A stretch of 64,000 bases of DNA from Acidovorax carolinensis. Lineage in GTDB: Bacteria; Pseudomonadota; Gammaproteobacteria; Burkholderiales; Burkholderiaceae_C. Positions 57,228 through 64,000 of this stretch are shown here, piece by piece (position 1 is the first letter of the stretch; each line of letters starts with the position of its first letter). The translations under genes were made by a program, and so were the position numbers. Location: the NCBI RefSeq assembly GCF_002157145.1, contig NZ_CP021361.1, positions 2,659,001-2,723,000 on the forward strand, written 5' to 3'. Below the pieces are notes generated by a model that worked only from the letters and a program-made list of their open reading frames with translations, had not been told where the DNA came from and did not search any database.

Positions 57228-57278
57228 TTTGGATTTGCCTTTATTCTCGGCAGTCAGCCATTGCCATCCACCTGACGC

Positions 57279-58982
57279 GTGAACTCTCCCACCCCCGCTA
57301 TCGTTACCCAAAAAGCCGCGCGCCCGCTTCCTCGCTGGGCCTTGCTGCTGCTGTGCCTGGCTTACGTCGTGCCCGGCTTTGTGGGCCGGGGCCCCTGGAA
57401 GAACGCCGATGTGGCGGCGTTTGGCTACATGATGGAACTGGCCAACGGACACACCGCGTGGCTGCGGCCGCAACTGGGGGGCATGCCTCCCGAAACCGAT
57501 GGCTTGCTGCCCTACTGGCTGGGTGCGTGGGCCATCCAGATCACGCCCGACTGGCTGATGGCGCCCGAAATGGCGGCGCGCCTGCCATTCATGGCGCTGC
57601 TGGTGCTGACGCTGGCAGCCACCTGGTACGGCGTTTACTACCTGGCGCGCAGTCCGGGCGCGCAGCCCGTGGCGTTTGCCTTTGGCGGCGAGGCGAATCC
57701 TTCGGATTACGCGCGCGCCATCGCCGATGGCGCGTTGCTGGCGCTGATTGCCTGCCTGGGCCTGGCGCAGCTGTCGCACGAGGCCACGGGCTACCTTGCA
57801 CAGCTGGCGTGCGCAGCGCTGATCTTCTTTGCCGTGGCCACTTTGCCGTACCACACAGTGGCGCCCGCCGTGGCCCTGGTGGCGGGCATGGTGGGGCTCA
57901 CACTGGCCGGCGCGCCAACGATCGCTGCATTGCTGGGCGCAGGCAGCGTTGCGCTGGTGGTTTTGGCGCCGGCGGCCCCCTCGGATCGGCACCTTCGCTG
58001 GGCCGTGACGCTGGTTGTCGTCACGGTGCTGGCGGCTGTGCTGGCATGGCAGCTGGATCTTTGGCGCTGGCGCCTGATCAATGCGGCCACCGAGGGCAAG
58101 GAATTCAGAAGCCTGCTGCGGCTGCTGCTGTGGTTTGGCTGGCCCGCATGGCCCATGGCCACCTGGACCCTTTGGCGCTGGCGCAAGCAACTGTTCAACC
58201 GCCAGCCGCATCGCCACCTGTGGTTGCCCCTGTGGTTTTCTCTCGTCTCGGTGGGTGCCACCTTCACTACCCAACCGGCAGACCGGGCGCTGCTCGTGGG
58301 TCTGCCAGCCATTGCCACGCTGGCAGCGTTTGCGCTGCCCACCTTCCGCCGAAGCATGGCGGCGCTGATTGACTGGTTCACCTTGCTTTTCTTCAGCGTC
58401 TCGGCGCTGGCGATCTGGGTGATCTGGTTTGCCATGCAAACGGGCGTGCCGGCCCAGCCCGCCGCCAACGTGGCCAAGCTGGCCCCCGGGTTCACACCCA
58501 CCTTCTCGTGGCTGGCGCTGGTGGTGGCACTGGCCGCATCTGCGGCATGGTGCAGGTTGGTGTGGTGGCGCGCGGCGCGCAACCGTACAGCCATCTGGAA
58601 AAGCCTGGTATTGCCCGCCAGCGGTGCGGCACTGTGCTGGCTGTTACTGACCACCCTCTGGCTCCCCCTTCTCGACTATGCCCGCAGCTATGTGCCGCAG
58701 GCGCGCAAGTTGTCTGCCGCGCTGGGCCCGAACCCTGGATGCGTGCAGATGCTTGGCCTGAGTCGGGCGCAGATGGCTGCACTGCAATACCACGCCCAAC
58801 TGCGCCTGCAACCGGCCACCCAGGCAACCAACTGCCCCTGGCTGGTGGTAGACAACGGCGCCTGGCCCGCGCCCCTGGATCTGGTGAAACCTGCCCACTG
58901 GACGCGGGAGGCCACCATCGGCCGCCCCACCGACAAGAACGAGTTCATCCTGCTGTTCCGGAGAACGGCAACGCCCGACTGA
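57279..58982 (+). CDS. Membrane glycosyltransferase-like protein (ArnT/GT39-like, GT-C fold)
   Basis: A 567-residue polytopic membrane protein with about 11-12 helices. The first luminal loop has the acidic DxxE-like GPWKNADVAAFGYMMELANG, and the PPETDGLLPYWLGAWAI stretch resembles the ArnT/PMT region that binds lipid-linked sugar. The C-terminal 120 residues are a soluble periplasmic domain. Donor and acceptor are unknown; lipid A or protein modification is possible. It starts with GTG, and its TGA overlaps the ATG of the MATE gene (TGATG). Confidence 0.72.
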   Translation: MNSPTPAIVTQKAARPLPRWALLLLCLAYVVPGFVGRGPWKNADVAAFGYMMELANGHTAWLRPQLGGMPPETDGLLPYWLGAWAIQITPDWLMAPEMAARLPFMALLVLTLAATWYGVYYLARSPGAQPVAFAFGGEANPSDYARAIADGALLALIACLGLAQLSHEATGYLAQLACAALIFFAVATLPYHTVAPAVALVAGMVGLTLAGAPTIAALLGAGSVALVVLAPAAPSDRHLRWAVTLVVVTVLAAVLAWQLDLWRWRLINAATEGKEFRSLLRLLLWFGWPAWPMATWTLWRWRKQLFNRQPHRHLWLPLWFSLVSVGATFTTQPADRALLVGLPAIATLAAFALPTFRRSMAALIDWFTLLFFSVSALAIWVIWFAMQTGVPAQPAANVAKLAPGFTPTFSWLALVVALAASAAWCRLVWWRAARNRTAIWKSLVLPASGAALCWLLLTTLWLPLLDYARSYVPQARKLSAALGPNPGCVQMLGLSRAQMAALQYHAQLRLQPATQATNCPWLVVDNGAWPAPLDLVKPAHWTREATIGRPTDKNEFILLFRRTATPD

Positions 58983-60349
58983 TGTCGGAGTCATCCACCA
59001 TATCCCGCCATGCCCTGACCGTGCTGACAGGGCAACTGGCCGTGATGGCCTTCGGCGTAACCGACACCATCGTGGCCGGGCGCCACGGCGAAAGCTCGCT
59101 GGCGGCGCTGTCGGTGGGCTCGGCGATCTTCATCAGCGTTTATGTCGCGCTGATGGGAATCTTCCAGGCGCTCTTGCCCGTCTGGGCCGAGCAGCGGGGC
59201 GCACGCAACCCTGGTGCCATTGGCAAGTCGCTGCGCCAGGCCCTCTACCTGTGTGCCGCAGCATCGGCAGCGGGCATGCTCACCCTGTTGTCGCCAGGCC
59301 CGCTGCTGCGCTGGACCGAGGTGCCACAGGCGCTGCGCTCCGAAGTCGGGCAATACCTGGCCGTGCTGGCCCTGGCGCTCCCGCCCGCCCTGCTCTTTCG
59401 CCTGTACAGCACGCTGAACCAGGCCATTGGTCGCCCGCAACTGGTGACCTGGCTGCAAGTGGGCTCGCTGTTCATCAAACTGCCGCTGTCCGTCTGGTTC
59501 ACTTTTGGCGGCGCGGGCCTGCCGGGGCAAGGCGCCGTGGGCTGCGCCTAGGCCACCCTGGTGGTGAATGTCAGCGTGCTGGCCCTGGCTTTCTGGTTGT
59601 TGCGCACCCAGGATCTGTACACACCACTGCGCATCTGGCAGCGCATGGAGCGCCCCCACTGGCCCACCATCCTCGGCTTCGCCCGCCTCGGCGTGCCCGC
59701 AGGGCTGGCCATCCTGGTGGAAGTGACTTCGTTCACGCTGATGGCCCTGTTCATTGCGCGCCAGGGCACCGTGGCCACGGCAGCACACCAGATCGCGGCC
59801 AACGTGGCGGCCGTGCTGTACATGGTGCCCCTGTCTCTGGCCATTGCCACCAGCGCGCGGGTGAGCTACTGGCTGGGGGCCGGCAACGATGCCCGGGCCC
59901 GCAGCGTCGTATTTATAGGTTTTAGGCTCTCAGCGCTTATGGGAATAGCGCTAGCTGCTATATTATTAATAGCAAACGAAGCATTGCCCAGCCTTTATTC
60001 CAGCAGCGCCGCCGTGGTGACCATCACCAGCGGGCTGCTGCTCTGGGTTGCGGCCTACCATGCCGCCGACGCCGTGCAGACCCTGTGTATCTTTGTGCTG
60101 CGCAGTTACCGCATCACGATCGCGCCGCTGGCGGTGTATTGCATCTTGCTGTGGGGCGCGGGGCTGGGCGGTGGCTATATGCTGGCCTACCACGGACTGG
60201 GGCCTTGGGCGCCCATGGCATCACCAGCGCCATTCTGGGCGGCCAGCGCACTGGCATTGGCCATCACTGCAGGGCTGTTTGTGCTGATGCTGTGGGTTGC
60301 AATCCGTCCGGCAGCGCGGGACGGCGCAGCCGGTTGGCGGGAAAGGTGA
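58982..60349 (+). pseudogene. MATE-family efflux transporter with in-frame amber codon
   Basis: The frame starts MSESSTISRHALTVLTGQLA and continues as a 12-helix MATE transporter (Na+- or H+-coupled drug/toxin antiporter) to ANWRER-like codons at 60349, interrupted once by TAG at 59549-59551. Frame and homology continue directly: GQGAVGCA before, ATLVVNVSVLALAFWLLRTQ after. A single change from TGG, CAG or another sense codon explains it. It is either a recent null allele, suppressed, or a sequencing error. An element A copy encodes a hydrophobic stretch near residue 315. Its 3' end overlaps phoR by 86 bp. Confidence 0.85.
59911..59978 (-). repeat. Element A copy inside the MATE gene
   Basis: ATTTATAGGTTTTAGGCTCT, CAGCGCTTATGGGAATAGCG, CTAGCTGCTATATTATTAAT and AGCAAAC match the family on the minus strand. 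In frame it encodes FIGFRLSALMGIALAAILLI, which forms part of a membrane helix. Confidence 0.85.
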
Positions 60350-61646
60350 CCGAGAACACCGATCCCTTGCCCAGCACGCTGGTGATTTCAAGCGTGGCGC
60401 CATGGCGCTGCACCGCATGCTTGACGATGGCGAGCCCCAGGCCTGTGCCACCGGTTTCCCGCGACCGGCTGCGGTCCACGCGGTAGAAGCGCTCGGTAAT
60501 GCGCGGAATGTGCTCGGGCGCAATGCCGGGCCCGGTGTCGCTCACGGTAAAGATGGCGCTGCCGTCGTCTGTGTGGCGCCACCGAACGGTAATGGTGCCG
60601 CCTGCGGGCGTGTAGCGCACGGCATTGCTGATGAGGTTGGACAAGGCGCTTTGCAACTCGGACGGCACGCCGGCAATCTCGCCCTCGGCACGCAAATCCT
60701 GTGCGGCCGGAAACTGCAGCACATGGTGCCTATGGTGGTTTTGCGTCAATACGGCAGACAACGCCCTGCCTTCGTCTTCACAGCGCTGCATCAGGACCTG
60801 CACCGGCGTCCATTCCGACATGCCGGGCAAGGGGCTGCCTTCCAGACGCGAGAGCGTCAGCAGATCGTGCACCACGCTTTGCATGCGCGCCGCCTGCTGG
60901 GCCATCATGGACAGATACCGCGCCCGCTCCTCGGCGTCCAGCGGCAGGGTCTGCAGGGTTTCGACAAAACCGGTCAGCACCGTCAGCGGCGTACGGATCT
61001 CGTGCGAGACGTTGGCCACAAAATCGCGCCGCATGGCGTCGGCCTGTTCCAGCGCCGTCACGTCGCGGGTTAGCAACAGCTTGCGCCCCTCGCCATAAGG
61101 ATGCAGATGCACAGAAATGCGCACGGGGCGCGACGGCGTGCTATCCCGTCCCTGCAGCACCACGTCGTGGGTGAAATCCTGGGCGGCATAGTAAGCGCCG
61201 AAATCCGGGTCCCGCACCAGATTGCCAATGGACTGCATGACATCGCGCTGGGCATCAAAGCCGAGCTGGACGGCCGCGATCTGGTTACACCACTCAATGC
61301 GCCCCTCGGCGTCGAGCAGAACCACGCCATTGGGCGTGGCCTGGAGCGCCGCCAGAATCTCCTGCAGGCGCTCCTCGCTGTCCTTGACCAGCGCCTGGCG
61401 CTGGCGCAACAGCCGGCGCGCGCGTTCGGCGGCTTCGCCCCACATGCCGAACGAGGACGGCGTAGCTGACAGGTCGCCCGAACGCAGCCACCGCAGCACG
61501 CGCACCCCTCGCCACAAATCGCCACCAAACCACAACCATGCAGCCACCGCGGCACCCACTGCGGCGCCCCAGGGGCCCTCCAGCCACCAGCCAAGCGCGC
61601 CCCCGACAAGCTGCCAGGCCAGAAAATATCCAAAACGCCAGAGCAT
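60264..61646 (-). CDS. phoR: Phosphate regulon sensor histidine kinase
   Basis: A 460-residue inner-membrane kinase that phosphorylates PhoB when phosphate is scarce and is inhibited through PstB/PhoU. Two membrane helices lie at about residues 5-45, followed by a PAS domain (about 95-190, ALQATPNGVVLLDAEGRIEW), the H-box NVSHEIRTPLTVLTGF and the ATPase with NLISNAVRYTP, DTGPGIAPEHIP and GTGLGLAIVKH. It follows phoB by 58 bp. Its 3' end overlaps the convergent MATE gene. Confidence 0.95.
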   Translation of the reverse strand: MLWRFGYFLAWQLVGGALGWWLEGPWGAAVGAAVAAWLWFGGDLWRGVRVLRWLRSGDLSATPSSFGMWGEAAERARRLLRQRQALVKDSEERLQEILAALQATPNGVVLLDAEGRIEWCNQIAAVQLGFDAQRDVMQSIGNLVRDPDFGAYYAAQDFTHDVVLQGRDSTPSRPVRISVHLHPYGEGRKLLLTRDVTALEQADAMRRDFVANVSHEIRTPLTVLTGFVETLQTLPLDAEERARYLSMMAQQAARMQSVVHDLLTLSRLEGSPLPGMSEWTPVQVLMQRCEDEGRALSAVLTQNHHRHHVLQFPAAQDLRAEGEIAGVPSELQSALSNLISNAVRYTPAGGTITVRWRHTDDGSAIFTVSDTGPGIAPEHIPRITERFYRVDRSRSRETGGTGLGLAIVKHAVQRHGATLEITSVLGKGSVFSVTFPANRLRRPALPDGLQPTASAQTALQ

Positions 61647-61704
61647 GCGGACTACACAACTTTCTCGGTGGTGGCAGAGGCATTGGCGCCCCCGACAGAA
61701 ACTA

Positions 61705-62412
61705 TCAGGCCTGCATCAGCGCAGGCGGCTGGGCCGTGAGCCGGTAGCCCGCGCCACGCACGGTTTCCACCATCACGCCTGCGGCGCCCAGGGCCTCACG
61801 CAGCCGCTTCACATGCACGTCCACCGTGCGCTCTTCAATGAACACATGGTCGCCCCATACCTTGTCGAGCAGTTGCGAACGGCTGTGCACGCGCTCGGAG
61901 TGCTTCATGAAGAAATGCAGCAACTTGAACTCGGTCGGCCCCACCTTCAGCGGCTGTCCCTGGAACGTGACCCGGTAGGTGCCCGCATCCAGCACCAGGT
62001 CGCCAATGGTCACGCTGTCACTCACCTGCTCGGGCGCACGGCGCCGCAGCACCGCCCGGATGCGTGCCAGCAGTTCCTGCGTGGAAAACGGCTTGGTGAT
62101 GTAGTCATCGGCCCCGGCATCGAGCCCCGCCACCTTGTCGGGTTCATCCCCCCGTGCGGTGAGCATCAGGATGGGAATGGGTTTGGTGCGGCTGTCAGCC
62201 CGCCATTTGCGCGCCAGCACCAGGCCGCTTTGCCCTGGCAGCATCCAGTCCAGCAAGATGACATCGGGCAAAACGGCATCGAGCTCACGCTGGGCCGACT
62301 CGCCGTCTTCGGACCAGATGGGCTGAAAACCGTTGTGGCGCAGGTTGACGGCAATCAACTCGGCAATCGCTGGCTCGTCCTCCACAATCAATACCCGGGG
62401 AAGCTTTTTCAT
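61705..62412 (-). CDS. phoB: Phosphate regulon response regulator
   Basis: A 235-residue OmpR-type regulator. The receiver domain has acidic residues E11-D12, the phosphorylation site Asp55 in LLDWMLPG and Lys near 105. The C-terminal winged-helix domain (about 130-228) has the recognition segment DHVFIEERTVDVHVKRLREAL. It activates pst and other Pho genes. It sits 15 bp after phoU, in the order pstA-pstB-phoU-phoB-phoR. Confidence 0.96.
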   Translation of the reverse strand: MKKLPRVLIVEDEPAIAELIAVNLRHNGFQPIWSEDGESAQRELDAVLPDVILLDWMLPGQSGLVLARKWRADSRTKPIPILMLTARGDEPDKVAGLDAGADDYITKPFSTQELLARIRAVLRRRAPEQVSDSVTIGDLVLDAGTYRVTFQGQPLKVGPTEFKLLHFFMKHSERVHSRSQLLDKVWGDHVFIEERTVDVHVKRLREALGAAGVMVETVRGAGYRLTAQPPALMQA

Positions 62413-62427
62413 GTCAACGCCAATCGG

Positions 62428-63132
62428 TCACAGCAGCACAGTAGATTCAATTTCATCAAGCGCGGTGTGCCGCACGTCCTTGCCCTTGACGAGATAAATG
62501 ACGAGTTCGGCCACGTTCTTGGAGTGATCGCCAATGCGCTCGATGGCCTTGGCCAGGAACAGCAGGTCCAGGCTGGCAGAGATGGTGCGGGGGTCTTCCA
62601 CCATGTAGGTGATGAGCTTGCGCACAAAGCCGTCGAACTCCTTGTCGATGAGGTCGTCCTCCTTGAGGATGGCCACCGCAGCCTTGACGTCCAGGCGCGC
62701 AAAGGCATCCAGCGCCTTGCGCAGCATTCCTGATGCCAGCTCGGTCGCCACGCGCAGGTCGCTCGTTGGCAGTGAACGAGAGGAACCGCTTTCAATGATC
62801 GATTTCACCATGCGCGCCATCTTGTTGGCCTCGTCTCCCATGCGCTCCAGGTTGGCGGTCGCCTTGGAAATGGACAACAGCAGGCGCAGGTCGCGGGCCG
62901 TGGGCTGGCGCCTGCCAATGATGGACGCGAGTTCGTGGTCGATCTCGACTTCCATGGCATTGACACGCTGCTCCATCAAACCCACCTGCTCCACCGCGTC
63001 AAGGCTGAACTGAGACAGGGCGAAAATGGCCTGGCGAATTTGCGACTCCACCAGCCCGCCCAGCTCCATAACGCGGGCGGAGACGCCGTTGAGTTCGCTG
63101 TCGAACTGCGATGAAAGGTGTTTGTCAGCCAT
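62428..63132 (-). CDS. phoU: Phosphate signalling protein PhoU
   Basis: A 234-residue all-helical metal-binding protein with two PhoU repeats. The paired motifs are EIDHELASIIGRRQPTARDLRLL near residue 55 and EDDLIDKEFDGFVRKLITYM near 150, each followed by IxxxxERIGDHSKNVAE-type metal clusters (LERMGDEANKMA; IERIGDHSKNVA). It damps PhoR signalling when phosphate is plentiful. GAGGAG precedes the ATG at 63132. It lies 14 bp from pstB. Confidence 0.96.
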   Translation of the reverse strand: MADKHLSSQFDSELNGVSARVMELGGLVESQIRQAIFALSQFSLDAVEQVGLMEQRVNAMEVEIDHELASIIGRRQPTARDLRLLLSISKATANLERMGDEANKMARMVKSIIESGSSRSLPTSDLRVATELASGMLRKALDAFARLDVKAAVAILKEDDLIDKEFDGFVRKLITYMVEDPRTISASLDLLFLAKAIERIGDHSKNVAELVIYLVKGKDVRHTALDEIESTVLL

Positions 63133-63145
63133 CAAAAATGTCTCC

Positions 63146-63931
63146 TCAGCCGAAACGGCCGGTAATGTAGTCTTCGGTTTCCTTGCGCTGGGGCTTGAAG
63201 AACATCTGTTCTGTTTCCCCGAACTCCACCAGATCACCCAGGTACATGTAGGCCGTGTAGTCGCTACAACGTGCTGCCTGCTGCATGTTGTGCGTGACGA
63301 TGACCACGGTGTAATCTTCCTTCAGTTCCGCAATCAGCTCTTCGATCTTGGCGGTAGAGATCGGGTCGAGGGCCGAGCACGGTTCGTCGAGCAGCAGCAC
63401 CTCGGGCTTGATGGCAATGCCGCGCGCAATGCACAGACGCTGCTGCTGCCCGCCCGACAGGCTTGCACCGCTCTGGCTGAGCTTGTCCTTGACCTCGTTC
63501 CACAGCGCTGCCTTGCGCAAGGCCCATTCCACGCGGTCGTCCATGTCCGTGGCGCTAAGGCTTTCAAAAAGCTTCACACCAAAGGCAACGTTGTCGTAGA
63601 TGGACATGGGGAACGGCGTGGGTTTCTGAAACACCATGCCGATCTTGGCACGGACAAGCGCCACGTCCTGCTTGGTCGTCAGCAGGTTCTCGCCATCCAG
63701 CACGATCTGTCCTTCGGCCCGCTGCTCGGGATACAGCTCGAACATGCGGTTAAAAGTGCGCAACAGGGTGGACTTGCCGCAACCCGATGGGCCGATGAAG
63801 GCCGTTACCTTGTTTTGCGGAATATCGAGGTTGATACCCTTGAGGGCATGGAACTTACCGTAGTAGAAGTTCAGGTCACGGACCGTGATCTTGGACGGTC
63901 CTGCTGGCGAATTCTTGAGAGTGGAGGGCAT
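63146..63931 (-). CDS. pstB: Phosphate ABC transporter ATP-binding protein
   Basis: The cytosolic ATPase of the high-affinity PstSCAB phosphate importer. The 261-residue protein has Walker [10 protein letters not shown], the Q-loop in [15 protein letters not shown], the signature LSGGQQQRL, Walker [13 protein letters not shown] and the H-loop in [22 protein letters not shown] at the C-terminus is typical of PstB. It is flanked by phoU and pstA. Confidence 0.97.
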   Translation of the reverse strand: MPSTLKNSPAGPSKITVRDLNFYYGKFHALKGINLDIPQNKVTAFIGPSGCGKSTLLRTFNRMFELYPEQRAEGQIVLDGENLLTTKQDVALVRAKIGMVFQKPTPFPMSIYDNVAFGVKLFESLSATDMDDRVEWALRKAALWNEVKDKLSQSGASLSGGQQQRLCIARGIAIKPEVLLLDEPCSALDPISTAKIEELIAELKEDYTVVIVTHNMQQAARCSDYTAYMYLGDLVEFGETEQMFFKPQRKETEDYITGRFG

Positions 63932-63946
63932 GAAAGTCTTCCTTGC

Positions 63947-64000
63947 TTATTTCTGCCGGGTCAAAACCCGTGCGAGGATATTGAGTCCGAGAACGGCTAC
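63947..64000 (-). CDS. pstA: Phosphate ABC transporter permease PstA, C-terminal end (cut by window)
   Basis: Seventeen codons are visible on the minus strand before the TAA at 63947-63949: VAVLGLNILARVLTRQK, matching the end of PstA proteins (last membrane helix and basic tail). It lies 15 bp before pstB. Identity is supported by position and this short peptide; the rest is outside the window. Confidence 0.8.
   Translation of the reverse strand, partial: VAVLGLNILARVLTRQK

Overview
The window is high-GC chromosomal DNA from a betaproteobacterium, most likely a member of the Comamonadaceae (Acidovorax or a close relative). I infer this from the protein families (type B L31 after rho, DUF3619/DUF3106 beside an ECF sigma factor, trxA-rho beside AddAB), from the gene orders and from the dispersed repeats. 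No whole prophage, IS element, CRISPR array, tRNA or rRNA is visible. Almost all of it is core or near-core genome.

Layout. 1-8.1 kb: the end of an IclR regulator, a D-alanyl-D-alanine endopeptidase, and a branched-chain amino acid block on the minus strand (ilvB-ilvH-ilvC, pssA, leuA); leuA has a leucine-rich leader peptide and an attenuator-like terminator. 8.3-11.8 kb: a plus-strand cluster of ECF sigma factor, DUF3619 membrane protein, DUF3106 protein, RDD protein, diacylglycerol kinase and LOG-family hydrolase. 11.9-15.4 kb: PII protein with NAD synthetase, and a FemAB-like acyltransferase. 15.4-18.1 kb: CheW and a chemoreceptor. 18.4-21.3 kb: divergent soluble and membrane-bound pyrophosphatases. 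21.5-26.1 kb: an aldehyde dehydrogenase, DUF2889, an SDR, a BLUF photoreceptor and an exported PilJ-domain protein. 26.2-30.1 kb: a molybdenum cofactor operon (moaA-mobA-GNAT-moeA) behind an FNR-like palindrome. 30.3-41.1 kb: thioredoxin-like protein, MFS transporter, cytochrome c4-type protein, an adenylate-forming enzyme with a SagB-like nitroreductase, rnhA, a frameshifted methyltransferase, gloB, mltD, DUF3096, an orphan solute-binding protein and a MAPEG protein. 41.2-44.6 kb: recR-ybaB-dnaX and the 4.5S SRP RNA. 44.7-48.6 kb: zinc ribbon, L,D-transpeptidase, DUF882 peptidase, flavoprotein. 48.6-54.9 kb: AddA/AddB-like helicase-nucleases. 54.9-60.3 kb: trxA, rho, rpmE2, a GT-C-like membrane protein and a MATE gene broken by an amber codon. 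60.3-64 kb: phoR, phoB, phoU, pstB and the tail of pstA.

The most unusual content is repetitive. One family (called element A here) is a degenerate palindrome of about 50-70 bp with about 17 recognisable copies. It lies against stop codons, in 5' UTRs, and in frame inside at least seven positions of six genes (nadE, the FemAB-like gene, moeA, dnaX twice, addA, MATE), and it forms the C-terminus and stop codon of an eighth position in the flavoprotein gene. A second family (element B) is a GC-rich multi-hairpin repeat that mostly begins just after stop codons. A third is a 137-bp fold-back element. Other points of note are a nine-A slippage tract in dnaX, a divergent gene pair whose ATG codons overlap in a CATG, and two genes disrupted by one lesion each.
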